Part shown: positions 1-9,631 of the stretch, piece by piece
How the letters are laid out: every line of letters begins with the position of its first letter
Numbering within the stretch: position 1 is the first letter of the stretch
Assembly (NCBI GenBank): GCA_902580505.1
Contig: CACHLB010000001.1
Location: 1 to 64,000 of the forward strand
Reading direction: 5' to 3'
Length of the DNA stretch: 64,000 nucleotides
Source: an uncultured Pelagibacteraceae bacterium
Lineage (GTDB): Bacteria > Pseudomonadota > Alphaproteobacteria > Pelagibacterales > Pelagibacteraceae
Made by a program: the position numbers and the translations under genes
Notes under the pieces: generated by a model
The model's input: only the letters and a program-made list of their open reading frames with translations
The model's database searches: none
What the model was told of the DNA's origin: nothing

Positions 1-807
1 TCCTGAGAAAACGATTATAAAAAGTCCAATAAAAGTATATTTATCAGGAAAATCCGAAAAAACATAATACCCTAAAATAAGGTTAGGAATTATCTCGAAA
101 TAGCCAAATGGTGCTAATTTTGAAGCATCAGCGTAACGGAGGGATAAAATGATTAATATATGACCTAAACAGGCAAATATACCCATTAGAGCCATCCAAG
201 ACCATTGAATTGCAGTAGGATTAATCCAAACAAAAGGAACAAAAAAAGATGCGATAATGGCCCCTACTACGCCCGTAATCAGTAATGTAAGTAAGGGACT
301 ATCTGTTGAATGCAATTTTCGAGTTATTATAAGATAAAAGCCGTAAAAACAGCCAGTTCCAACAGCTGCTAAACTAGCAAGATTAATCTCTATAATTCCA
401 GGTCTTATGACAACTAAAATACCAAAAAAACCGACTAATACAGCAGTCCACCTTCTATATCCGACTTTTTCATTAAGTAAAAATGGAGAAAGAGCAGTTG
501 TGACCAATGGAGCAACAAACGCTAATGTTAACGCTTTTGCCATTGAAATTACAGAAATGGAGTAAAAAAAACATATATTTGCAAAAAATAATGACAAACC
601 TCTAATTATTTGTAATTTGATATTTTGAGAAAACTTCAATTGCTCCCTAAAAAATAAAAACATAAAAAAAGTTGTGAATACAACTGTAAAAAAATATCTA
701 GCCCACGTTATTTGAAAAAAAGATAAATCCGAAGATAAGTATTTTGCAATGGCATCCATAAAGGGCAAAACCATCCATGCGGATAAATTTAAAAATATTG
801 CTTTCAT
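1..807 (-). CDS. DMT superfamily (EamA-like) transporter, partial (C-terminus beyond the window)
   Basis: Own reverse translation from CAT at 805-807: MKAIFLNLSAWMVLPFMDAIAKYLSSDLSFFQITWARYFFTVVF...; multi-TM EamA pattern; open to the window edge. Confidence 0.8.
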   Translation of the reverse strand, partial: MKAIFLNLSAWMVLPFMDAIAKYLSSDLSFFQITWARYFFTVVFTTFFMFLFFREQLKFSQNIKLQIIRGLSLFFANICFFYSISVISMAKALTLAFVAPLVTTALSPFLLNEKVGYRRWTAVLVGFFGILVVIRPGIIEINLASLAAVGTGCFYGFYLIITRKLHSTDSPLLTLLITGVVGAIIASFFVPFVWINPTAIQWSWMALMGIFACLGHILIILSLRYADASKLAPFGYFEIIPNLILGYYVFSDFPDKYTFIGLFIIVFSG

Positions 808-1707
808 TTAAGCGAAATATTTAAGGGCGATAAATACTGTAATTGGCACTGTAACTAATGACATTAAAGTAGAAACAACAATTGTGCTGGAAATATTATC
901 TACATTTTTTTTTGGAGAATACATTGAAGCTACTAAATAACATAATATTGCACTAGGCATAGAGGATTGAATTAGTAAAACTCCAGCTGCAAAACCAGAT
1001 AAATTAAAAAATTTTATAATAAAAAAACCTACAATTGGACCAAGTATTACTCTACCAATTGATGTTATAATTGAATCCCTCAAAGAAAATACTTTCATTT
1101 GGGTTAAAGCAATACCTAAAGACATTAAAATCATTACAATCATTGCATAAGATAAAAGCATTGTTGTATTAATAACAAAAACTGGCATTTCTTTGCCGTA
1201 GTATAAAAAGATAACAGTCAAAATAATTGTATAGAAGGAAGGACTTTTTGCGATTATTGAAAAATCAAATTTTCGCTTTGCTAGAAATATATTAGCAGTA
1301 AAATGTAAGAGTATTACCAAAGATGATATAGCTGCAGCTACACCCATTCCCAATTTACCGTACGCAAAAAGACAGATTGGTATACCCATATTACCAGTAT
1401 TAGGCAAAAAAAAAGTAGGTAATTCTCTAATATAATCTTTTTTCATAAGAATTAAAAAAACAAGACCAATTAAAGCAAATGATGAGAGTAATATTAATGC
1501 GTAAATAAAATATTCTGCAAATATATCAAAAGTAACACCTGTAGATGTAAGAGAGAAAATTACTAAAGCTGGAGTTCCAAAATTTCCAGCATAAGATGTT
1601 ATAAACGAAGTATCAAAATTTGGATTTTTTTTCCCTAATAAAAAACCAATTCCAACAATAAAAAATACAGGGAATAGAACTTCAAATAGCTTTAAATAAA
1701 GTTCCAT
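808..1707 (-). CDS. AEC family (auxin efflux carrier-like) transporter
   Basis: 299 aa ORF, multi-TM, FLPNTGNMGIPICLFAYG motif typical of AEC permeases. Confidence 0.85.
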   Translation of the reverse strand: MELYLKLFEVLFPVFFIVGIGFLLGKKNPNFDTSFITSYAGNFGTPALVIFSLTSTGVTFDIFAEYFIYALILLSSFALIGLVFLILMKKDYIRELPTFFLPNTGNMGIPICLFAYGKLGMGVAAAISSLVILLHFTANIFLAKRKFDFSIIAKSPSFYTIILTVIFLYYGKEMPVFVINTTMLLSYAMIVMILMSLGIALTQMKVFSLRDSIITSIGRVILGPIVGFFIIKFFNLSGFAAGVLLIQSSMPSAILCYLVASMYSPKKNVDNISSTIVVSTLMSLVTVPITVFIALKYFA

Positions 1708-3005
1708 TAAAAAAGTCTTAATAATACAGGGTTTTTAATAATATTTAAATTTGATTTAAAAGATTTAATACATTTCTGATAATCCTTTTCCAAAGATTTG
1801 TGAGTTATAATCACAATAGAAGCGGTTTTATTTTTATTATTTGGTATTTGTATTAATCTTTGAACGGATATTTTGTGTTTAGCAAATTTTTTTGTGATTT
1901 CAGATAGAACACCCGGTTTATCTTTAACTTCAAGCCTAATATATAAAGCATTTGAATAATTATCAGTATTATATATTGAAGGAGATTTTCTTTTATTATC
2001 AGAAATACCAAAAGGATATTTAATATTTCCACGTAAAATTGACAAAAGATCAGACATTAAAGCAGATGATGTTGGACCAGGCCCAGCACCTTCTCCTTGC
2101 AAAACACTCTCCCCTACTGGATTACCTTCAATTATAACAGCATTCATAACACCATTAACATTTGCGATGTAAGTATTTTTTTTAATTAAACACGGATGAA
2201 CTCTTTCAAATAATTTATTATTAACAATTTCTGTTATTCCCAATAATTTAATTTTATAATTTAATTGATTTGCAATTTCTAAATCTTTGTATTCTATATT
2301 TTCAATACCCTCCATTAAACATTTTGAATTTGATACTTTATTATTAAATGCTAAAGCAGAAAGAATTTTAACTTTAGCTAAAGCATCGTAACCATTTAAA
2401 TCTAATTTTGGATTACCTGGTTCAGCATAACCTAATTGTTGAGCTTTTTTTAATACAGTTGAAAAGCCAGACTTAGTTTCTTCCATTTCAGATAATATAT
2501 AATTACAAGTGCCATTTAATATTCCATATACTTTACTTATCTTATTAGTTGCTAGCCCTTCTTTAATAGTTCTTAATACAGGGATTCCACCTCCTACTGA
2601 AGCTTCAAATTCTAAATTAACTTTATTTTTTTCAGCAAGTTTAGAAAGGTTATTACCGTGTTTAGAAATTAATGCCTTATTAGGAGTTACAACATGAATT
2701 TTATTCTTAAGTGCAAATTCTACAATTTTTTTAGATACACCATCAGATTGACCAATGGCTTCAATTAAAATATCAATTTTATTATTTTTAAAAATTTTAA
2801 AGGGATCTTTATAAAATATTTTCTTATTAATTCTAAATTTTCTTTTTTTATTAATATTTTTAGCTGAAATTGCAGAAACGGAGATAATTTTTCCAGTTTT
2901 TTTTAGAATATCTTTTTTTTTTGTATTTAATTCATTATAGAGATAATTACCAATCTGCCCTAATCCAACAATTGCAATATTAAGCTTTTTAGTCATATCA
3001 ATCAT
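1707..3005 (-). CDS. hom: homoserine dehydrogenase with C-terminal ACT domain
   Basis: 432 aa; GLGQIGNYL, GILNGTCNYILSEME, LDLNGYDALAKVKILSALAF; ACT-like C-terminus (LEVKDKPGVLSEITKKFAKHKISVQRL). Confidence 0.95.
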   Translation of the reverse strand: MIDMTKKLNIAIVGLGQIGNYLYNELNTKKKDILKKTGKIISVSAISAKNINKKRKFRINKKIFYKDPFKIFKNNKIDILIEAIGQSDGVSKKIVEFALKNKIHVVTPNKALISKHGNNLSKLAEKNKVNLEFEASVGGGIPVLRTIKEGLATNKISKVYGILNGTCNYILSEMEETKSGFSTVLKKAQQLGYAEPGNPKLDLNGYDALAKVKILSALAFNNKVSNSKCLMEGIENIEYKDLEIANQLNYKIKLLGITEIVNNKLFERVHPCLIKKNTYIANVNGVMNAVIIEGNPVGESVLQGEGAGPGPTSSALMSDLLSILRGNIKYPFGISDNKRKSPSIYNTDNYSNALYIRLEVKDKPGVLSEITKKFAKHKISVQRLIQIPNNKNKTASIVIITHKSLEKDYQKCIKSFKSNLNIIKNPVLLRLF

Positions 3006-3204
3006 CTAAACTTGGAAAACTACTATTTTTCCCATAATTAATAATTTTATTTTTAAAATCCTCGAAAGAAATATTTTTATGAATATCTAAATTTGGTTTT
3101 TCAACCATATCATCATTTTTTTTCTTTAAAAAAGAACCAAAGTTTTGGTTAGAACAATTATTTATAAATAAAAAAATTAATAAAATTATCAATATTCTCA
3201 TCAA
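2998..3204 (-). CDS. small putative lipoprotein
   Basis: 68 aa, hydrophobic signal MMRILIILLIFLFINNC with lipobox-like Cys; overlaps hom and argC in an operon-like arrangement. Confidence 0.6.
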   Translation of the reverse strand: MMRILIILLIFLFINNCSNQNFGSFLKKKNDDMVEKPNLDIHKNISFEDFKNKIINYGKNSSFPSLDD

Positions 3205-4223
3205 TTTAATCCTTCGTCAGACTTATATCCAAATAAAATATTCATATTTTGAACAGCCTGTCCACTACCACCCTTAATCAAATTATCTATTGCTGACAAT
3301 ATAATAATTTTATTCTTATATTTACTCTCACACACGGAAATATAACAGTTATTTGTGTTTATTACTTCATTAGTTCCTAAAAAAGTATTTGGTTTCAAAA
3401 TTTTAATGAATTTATGATTTTTGTAATATTTTTTTAGAAAAGAATAAATTTTTTTAAGAGAATCATTTCTTTTTAGATCTAAATACATAGTAGTTAATAT
3501 TCCTCTAAACATTGGTGAAAGATGAGGTGTAAATTGAAATTTTACCTTTTTGCCAGTTTTTATTTTTAGTTCCTGATCAATTTCTGAATTGTGTCTGTGA
3601 AACGCTAAACCATAAGCACTCAATGTCTCATTTAAAAATTTGTTGTTATATTTTTTATGAATATTTCTGCCTGCACCTGAATAACCAGATTTAGAGTCAA
3701 TTATGATATTGTTTGATTTAACAATATTTTTATTAATTAACGGGACTAGGGGTAACAAAATTGATGTTGGATAACAGCCTGGACAAGAAATTATTTTATA
3801 TTTCTTAATACTTTTATTATTTAACTCAGGTAAAGAATAAATACTTTTTTTGATTAATTTAGGAGCATTGTGTTTTATTTTATACCATTTAAAGTAATCA
3901 CTTGTTGATTTAAGTCTAAAATCTGCTGCTAAATCAATTAAAATATTTTTATTATCTAAATTTTTTGAAATTTTTTGAGCTTCTCCATTGGGTAATGCAG
4001 TAAACACAACATCAACACTTTTTAATAACTCTTTATTAAATTTAACAATATTTGGTAGTTTATATTTATTAAAGTATTTATCATAAGAGCTAATTTTCTT
4101 ACCTACAGAGGTGTCACCACAAAGATATTTAATTTTAACTCTCTTATGTTTTGTTAATAATTTAACCAATTGAATACCTATGTATCCTGTGGCTCCAGCA
4201 ACTAATGCATTTATCTTAGACAT
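3201..4223 (-). CDS. argC: N-acetyl-gamma-glutamyl-phosphate reductase
   Basis: 340 aa; AGATGYIGIQLVKLL, SCPGCYPTSILLPL active-site Cys, SGYSGAGR. Confidence 0.95.
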   Translation of the reverse strand: MSKINALVAGATGYIGIQLVKLLTKHKRVKIKYLCGDTSVGKKISSYDKYFNKYKLPNIVKFNKELLKSVDVVFTALPNGEAQKISKNLDNKNILIDLAADFRLKSTSDYFKWYKIKHNAPKLIKKSIYSLPELNNKSIKKYKIISCPGCYPTSILLPLVPLINKNIVKSNNIIIDSKSGYSGAGRNIHKKYNNKFLNETLSAYGLAFHRHNSEIDQELKIKTGKKVKFQFTPHLSPMFRGILTTMYLDLKRNDSLKKIYSFLKKYYKNHKFIKILKPNTFLGTNEVINTNNCYISVCESKYKNKIIILSAIDNLIKGGSGQAVQNMNILFGYKSDEGLN

Positions 4224-4256
4224 ATTGTAATATAACAGTTGTTTATTAAAATGATA

Positions 4257-4688
4257 TTATCTTTTAGAAAACTGATAACTTCTTCTAGCTTTTGCTCGAC
4301 CAGGTTTTTTTCTCTCAACTGATCTAGAATCTCTCGTGGTAAGTTTTTCTTTTCTAAGTGTAGGTTTTAGGTTTTCATCAAATTGTAATAGTGCTCTTGA
4401 TATGCCATGTACTAATGCTCCCGCTTGACCTGTATGACCACCACCGACAACTTGAGACCTAACATCGTATTCTGTAGACTGATTGATAATTTCAAAAGGT
4501 CTTAGAATTTGCATTTTATGAGTAGCTCTTGTGAAATAATCATCCAGATTTTTACCATTAACGTAAATTTTACCGGTTCCCTTTTTTAACCAAACTTTTG
4601 CAATTGAAGTCTTTCTTCTACCTGTTGCATACTTTGAGTCCTTGAAATCTAATTTTAGTTTTGAAGATGTTGATTGATTTGTTTCCAT
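4257..4688 (-). CDS. rpsI: 30S ribosomal protein S9
   Basis: YATGRRKTSIAKVWLKKGTGKIYVNGK ... DSRSVERKKPGRAKARRSYQFSKR. Confidence 0.98.
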   Translation of the reverse strand: METNQSTSSKLKLDFKDSKYATGRRKTSIAKVWLKKGTGKIYVNGKNLDDYFTRATHKMQILRPFEIINQSTEYDVRSQVVGGGHTGQAGALVHGISRALLQFDENLKPTLRKEKLTTRDSRSVERKKPGRAKARRSYQFSKR

Positions 4689-4689
4689 T

Positions 4690-5148
4690 TTAATTTCTTA
4701 CTATATTTTTTGAATTAAGTTTTCCAATCTCTATTACTTCAGGGTTTTGTGCTGAGTGAGGATGATCTGATCCTGAATAAACCTTAAGTTTAGTCAATTG
4801 TTTTTTAGCTAAAGGACCGCCAGGCAACATTCTTTTTACAGCCATCTTTAAAACTTCACCTGGTTTTGAAGATTGTAATATTTCAGGTGTTGTTTCTTTA
4901 ATTCCCCCGGGATGGCCTGTGTGTCTATAATATTTTTTATTTGAAAACTTGTTTCCTGTAAATTTTAATTGATCTACGTTTTTAACAACAACAAAATCTC
5001 CACTATCCATATGAGGAGTAAATGTTGCTTTATTTTTTCCTCTAAGAATTTTTGATACAACAGTTGCTAGTCTTCCTACCACAGCTCCAGTTGCGTCAAT
5101 TTCAAACCATTTACTATTTAGGTCATCTTTTTTAAGAAATTTAGTCAT
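4690..5148 (-). CDS. rplM: 50S ribosomal protein L13
   Basis: ORF track starts at 5187, but the conserved N-terminus MTKFLKKDDLNSKWFEIDATGAVVGRLAT starts at CAT 5146-5148 (152 aa). Confidence 0.95.
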   Translation of the reverse strand: MTKFLKKDDLNSKWFEIDATGAVVGRLATVVSKILRGKNKATFTPHMDSGDFVVVKNVDQLKFTGNKFSNKKYYRHTGHPGGIKETTPEILQSSKPGEVLKMAVKRMLPGGPLAKKQLTKLKVYSGSDHPHSAQNPEVIEIGKLNSKNIVRN

Positions 5149-5196
5149 AATTGCGGGATTAATACTTATAAATCGATATATTGTCAAACGATATAC

Positions 5197-5254
5197 AGTT
5201 AGAACTTAAGTCATTTTTGATAGTTTTAACTAATAAATAAGCTATAAATAAGCG
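5197..5254 (+). promoter_or_regulatory. candidate metY leader structure, possibly a SAM-II/SAM-V-like riboswitch
   Basis: AGTTAGAACT (5197-5206) can pair over 10 bp (one G-U) with AGTTTTAACT (5222-5231) around a 15-nt loop; 3' tail AATAAATAAGCTATAAATAAGCG resembles the A-rich AGCUA tail of SAM-II; upstream of metY; not covariance-tested. Confidence 0.28.
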
Positions 5255-5304
5255 ATAATATTTGATTATAATAATATCTTAAAAATTTAAACAGGAGCAA
5301 CTAA

Positions 5305-6633
5305 ATGTCAGACAAAAAAGGAATGGATCCTAAAACATATAAATTCGATACCCTTAGTTTACATGCGGGATATCAACCTCATAAAAATGCTGGTTCAAGA
5401 CAAGTGCCAATATACCAAACAACCTCTTATCTATTTGATGACGTAGATCATGCAGCAGCATTATTTAATTTAGAAAGAGGTGGACATATTTATAGTAGGA
5501 TATCAAATCCAACAGTTGCCGTTTTAGAAGAGAGAGTAGCTTCATTAGAAGGAGGAACAGCTGCACTTGCTACATCGTCTGGTATGAGTGCGATATTTCT
5601 TGCAGTAATGACTCTTTGCGAGGCAGGAGATCATTTAGTTGTATCATCCCAACTTTACGGCGGAACAGTAAACTTATTTAGATTAACTCTTCCAAAGTTT
5701 GGAATTAAAACAACCTTTGTTAAACCAAGAGACACAGAAGGATTTAAAAAAGCAATTCAAAAAAATACAAAAGGTATTTTTGGAGAACTTGTAGGTAATC
5801 CAGGAAATGAAATAATGAATATGCCTGAGATTGCTAAAATTGCTCACGACGCAGGTATTCCTTTAATGGTAGATGCAACTTATCAAACACCTTATTTATG
5901 CAAACCTATAGAACACGGTGCTGATATTGTAGTTCATTCACTTACTAAATGGATGGCTGGTCATGGATCTTCAATGGCTGGTATAATCGTTGAAGGTGGA
6001 AAGTTTGACTGGATGCAAAATGATAAATTTCCAACAATGACTCAACCATATGAAGGTTATCATGGATTATCTTTTGCTGAAGAATTTGGACCGACAGCGT
6101 TTACTATGAAAGCAAGAGCGGAAGGTATGAGAGATTTTGGTCCTTGCCTAAGCCCTCAAAATGCATGGAATGTGTTACAAGGTATAGAGACACTTTCTGT
6201 CAGAATGAAAAAACATTGCGAGAATGCAGAAAAAATGGTCGAGTATTTATTAGGTCACGAAAGTGTTGCTTGGGTTTCACATCCGAGTGTACCAGATCAT
6301 CCTGATCACGATTTAGCAAGCAAATTATTACCAAATGGTAAAGGATCAATGATAGCTTTTGGTATTAAAGGAGGAAAAGCTGCAGGTGAAGCATTTATTA
6401 ATAACGTAAAACTTGCTTCTCATTTAGCAAATGTTGGGGATACACGTACATTGGTAATTCATCCAGCATCTGCTACACACTCTCAAATGGATGAAGCTAC
6501 ATTAAAGTTTGCGGGTTTATCCCATGATATGATCAGATTATCTGTTGGTATTGAAGATATAGATGATATTAAAAACGACTTTGAAAATGGATTTAGAGCT
6601 GCTAGGAAACCTAGACTCGTATCCAATCAATGA
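5305..6633 (+). CDS. metY: O-acetylhomoserine aminocarboxypropyltransferase / cystathionine gamma-synthase family PLP enzyme
   Basis: 442 aa; FDTLSLHAGYQP, YSRISNPTVAVLEERVASLEGG, VVHSLTKWMAGHGSSMAGII (PLP Lys), HPASATHSQMDEATLKFAGLSHDMIRLSVGIED; SD AGGAG at 5293-5297. Confidence 0.9.
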   Translation: MSDKKGMDPKTYKFDTLSLHAGYQPHKNAGSRQVPIYQTTSYLFDDVDHAAALFNLERGGHIYSRISNPTVAVLEERVASLEGGTAALATSSGMSAIFLAVMTLCEAGDHLVVSSQLYGGTVNLFRLTLPKFGIKTTFVKPRDTEGFKKAIQKNTKGIFGELVGNPGNEIMNMPEIAKIAHDAGIPLMVDATYQTPYLCKPIEHGADIVVHSLTKWMAGHGSSMAGIIVEGGKFDWMQNDKFPTMTQPYEGYHGLSFAEEFGPTAFTMKARAEGMRDFGPCLSPQNAWNVLQGIETLSVRMKKHCENAEKMVEYLLGHESVAWVSHPSVPDHPDHDLASKLLPNGKGSMIAFGIKGGKAAGEAFINNVKLASHLANVGDTRTLVIHPASATHSQMDEATLKFAGLSHDMIRLSVGIEDIDDIKNDFENGFRAARKPRLVSNQ

Positions 6634-7442
6634 AGTTTCAAGTAAACAATAACGAAGTTTATGCTTCTACAGGTGGTAGACCGTTTGATAAAAATAAACC
6701 ATTAATAATTTTTGTACATGGTAGCGGACTAACTCATATGACATGGGTTTTGCAAACAAGATATTTTGCTTTCCATGGATATAGCGTTTTAGCTTTAGAT
6801 ATGCCAGGTCATGGATTATCTGGAGGTGAAAGTTTAAAATCAATTGAGGATATGGCCGATTGGGTTAGTGATGTTATTGATGCAGTTGGATATAAGGAAG
6901 CTTCATTAGTTGGTCATTCACAAGGATGTTTAGTTACAGTAGAATGTACAGCCAGAAATCCTAATAAAATAAAAACTTTAAGTTTAATGGGTGGAGCTGG
7001 AGCAATTCCGATGAATCCTGAATTATTATCTTTAGCTGAAAATAATGATCCTAAGGCCGTTGAACTAATGATGGACTGGGCGCATGGGCCAGCTGGTCAT
7101 TTTGGCGGTCATCCTGTGCCAGGATTATATCATATTAATACTGGTTCAATGTTAGCCAAAACTAGAACAATAAAAAATACCCTCGGTGTAGATTTTAGAG
7201 CATGTGATAATTACAAAAATGGTTTTGAAGCTGCAAAGCAAATTAAGATACCCACCCTTTCTATACTTGCCACTGACGATAAAATGTGTCCAGTAAAAGA
7301 AGGTAAAAAACTAGCCAATTTAATTGAAGGAAGTAAAATAGATATAATAGATAATTGCGGACATATGATGTTATTAGAGGAAGCAGATCGAGTATTAAAT
7401 GTTTTGAAAAAATTCATAACAACAAATTATCCAGCAAATTAG
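6630..7442 (+). CDS. alpha/beta fold hydrolase
   Basis: 270 aa; FVHGSGLTHMTW oxyanion region, VGHSQG nucleophile elbow, NCGHMMLLE catalytic His; overlaps metY by 4 bp (ATGA). Confidence 0.9.
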   Translation: MKFQVNNNEVYASTGGRPFDKNKPLIIFVHGSGLTHMTWVLQTRYFAFHGYSVLALDMPGHGLSGGESLKSIEDMADWVSDVIDAVGYKEASLVGHSQGCLVTVECTARNPNKIKTLSLMGGAGAIPMNPELLSLAENNDPKAVELMMDWAHGPAGHFGGHPVPGLYHINTGSMLAKTRTIKNTLGVDFRACDNYKNGFEAAKQIKIPTLSILATDDKMCPVKEGKKLANLIEGSKIDIIDNCGHMMLLEEADRVLNVLKKFITTNYPAN

Positions 7443-7461
7443 TAATTGCAAATTTGCATTT

Positions 7462-8571
7462 ATGAAAAAAAATTTTAGATTTTTCGATAATAGACAAAAA
7501 TATTTGCTTTTTGTTACAACAACTAATGAAAAAAATAAGATTGCAGACGCATTAAAACCCATTGTACAGAAATTAAAGCCAAAATTTCCAGCATTAAAAA
7601 TATTTGATGCAGGTATGGGTGATGGATCATTACTGATGAGTGTGATGAGGCAATGTCATCAGAAAATGCCTCAAATTCCTCTACTTGTAAGTACAAAAGA
7701 AATTAGCATGGAAGATGTTAGATTAGGACTTGAAAAACTTCCAGATCGATTTGTAGAACATAAGAACACAGTATTTGTTATCTCAAATCTCAATTATGTT
7801 GAATCTACAGCACTCAAGTCAAATGATAAAAAAAAACAAAAAAAAATGAATTGGAAAATAGTTAAGTTAAAAGGTAATTCTTCATTAGATTTTTCAAATC
7901 AATTGAGAAAACTTAATCAGGAATTTTTAAGTAAAAAATGGCAAATAGAGAGAAATCCTAAAAATGGAAACCCCACATACAAAGAACCATCAGTAATTGT
8001 AATTTACAGAAAAGATCAGGAATTTTCATTGAAAAATGTTATTCCAAAAAAAAATAATGGGAAAAATAGTTACGACTTAATCATTGCATCACAACCTTAT
8101 AGATCAAGAATATCTGCAGAGAAAAAAGTAAAGTATGTTATTGATCCAATGATAAAATCATTAGATAAGAAAGGTAAATTGGTAGTAGTTCATGCATGTG
8201 GAAATGATCCAGGAAACAAAATTATTAAGAAAATCTGGCCAAAAGAAAAACCATTTCCTTCACTATACGGATCAATAATTCAATATATAAAAAAAAATAC
8301 AGATAATGAAATTTTGAAAAAATTAAAATTTAATAAAAAACAAACTATTAAATACGTCTTGCGGGCTTTACCAAATGAAATTAGCGGTGGTATTGCTACA
8401 TCATTAATATTTTCGGCATGGAATGCTGCTGTATATGTTAACCAAATATCAGATGAGCAAATAATGAATGCAGAAAGAAAGAAATATTACCAAAAAGTTG
8501 TAAAAGATATTGTCAATAAAAATAAAGGATTATATTTTAACAATGAACTATTTGTAATTGAAAAAAAATAA
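7462..8571 (+). CDS. putative SAM-dependent methyltransferase of unknown substrate
   Basis: 369 aa; FDAGMGDGSLL (motif I-like), YDLIIASQPYRSR, GKLVVVHACGNDPG; same strand immediately downstream of the hydrolase. Confidence 0.6.
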   Translation: MKKNFRFFDNRQKYLLFVTTTNEKNKIADALKPIVQKLKPKFPALKIFDAGMGDGSLLMSVMRQCHQKMPQIPLLVSTKEISMEDVRLGLEKLPDRFVEHKNTVFVISNLNYVESTALKSNDKKKQKKMNWKIVKLKGNSSLDFSNQLRKLNQEFLSKKWQIERNPKNGNPTYKEPSVIVIYRKDQEFSLKNVIPKKNNGKNSYDLIIASQPYRSRISAEKKVKYVIDPMIKSLDKKGKLVVVHACGNDPGNKIIKKIWPKEKPFPSLYGSIIQYIKKNTDNEILKKLKFNKKQTIKYVLRALPNEISGGIATSLIFSAWNAAVYVNQISDEQIMNAERKKYYQKVVKDIVNKNKGLYFNNELFVIEKK

Positions 8572-9588
8572 TCAACTAAATCTATTCTTGTACAAGAAAT
8601 ATAATGTTGATGTTATTAATAATATTGAACTAAATTGGTGTAAAGACGCTACTAAAATACTAGCACCAGACAAAACGGTAAAAATTCCTAATATAATTTG
8701 TAATAAAATTATTAAACCTAAAATAAATACAGCCTTAAACAAATAAAAAATTTTATTTCGATAAGTTATATATGAAATCACTATGAAGATAATGAATATT
8801 AAATAAGCTAAATTTCGATGTAAATATTGAACAAGTGATGGATCACTAAAAGCAGATAATTTAAATAAACTTATAAATTTATTGTCATCTGGAAAATAAG
8901 AATCACCCATTAGTGGCCAAGTATTATATATTTTTCCTGCATCCATGCCTGAAACAAATGCACCAATAATAATTTGTAAGAAAACTAAAAATAAAAAAAA
9001 TTCAGGTATATAATTATTAATTTTTTTATCCTTTACATTTAAATTTATTAAACTTAAATAATTCCAATAAATTAACGATAAAATAATAAATGCAAATAAA
9101 AGGTGAATTGACAACCTAAAATGACTTACATCTATATTATTCACAAGTCCACTCTGGACCATGTACCAACCTAGAAGTCCCTGAAAACAAATCAAAAAAA
9201 AGATAAAATAAAAATTATAAAGTTTTTTTAAACCCAATTTGATAGTAAATAATATTAGAGGTATAAGGAAAGCTAAACCAATGACACGTCCAAAAAATCT
9301 GTGTGCCCACTCCCACCAAAATATTACCTTGAATTCACTTAAAGTCATTGAATAATTTTGAAGTTTAAATTCAGGTATTTGCTTATAAGCTTCAAAATAA
9401 GCTGTCCATGACTCATCGTTCATTGGTGGAAAAAAGCCTTTAAAAAATTCCCATTCAGTAATTGATAGTCCAGAATCAGTAAGTCTTGTTAAACCTCCAA
9501 CAACTGTCATTGCTGAGATTAAAATGAACATAATTAACAACCATTTAGATATGTATATTCTGTATTTTGTATTTATTTCGGTATACAT
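8572..9588 (-). CDS. ctaA: heme A synthase (COX15/CtaA)
   Basis: 338 aa; VVGGLTRLTDSGLSITEW, EWAHRFFGRVIGL, GMDAGKIYNTWPLMGD, VQYLHRNLAY, LHQ near the C-terminus. Confidence 0.95.
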   Translation of the reverse strand: MYTEINTKYRIYISKWLLIMFILISAMTVVGGLTRLTDSGLSITEWEFFKGFFPPMNDESWTAYFEAYKQIPEFKLQNYSMTLSEFKVIFWWEWAHRFFGRVIGLAFLIPLILFTIKLGLKKLYNFYFIFFLICFQGLLGWYMVQSGLVNNIDVSHFRLSIHLLFAFIILSLIYWNYLSLINLNVKDKKINNYIPEFFLFLVFLQIIIGAFVSGMDAGKIYNTWPLMGDSYFPDDNKFISLFKLSAFSDPSLVQYLHRNLAYLIFIIFIVISYITYRNKIFYLFKAVFILGLIILLQIILGIFTVLSGASILVASLHQFSSILLITSTLYFLYKNRFS

Positions 9589-9631
9589 AATAGTTTAAAT
9601 ATAATATTTATTTATAAATCCAATTGATCAA

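Noticed and set aside
2509-2697. 62-aa + strand ORF antisense to hom
   Set aside because: Fully inside a confident CDS, no recognisable domain; shadow ORF.
7211-7417. 68-aa - strand ORF inside the alpha/beta hydrolase
   Set aside because: Antisense shadow over the conserved C-terminus of the hydrolase.
8558-8746. 62-aa + strand ORF over the ctaA 3' end
   Set aside because: Overlaps a strongly supported heme A synthase; low-complexity Asn/Lys/Ile composition.
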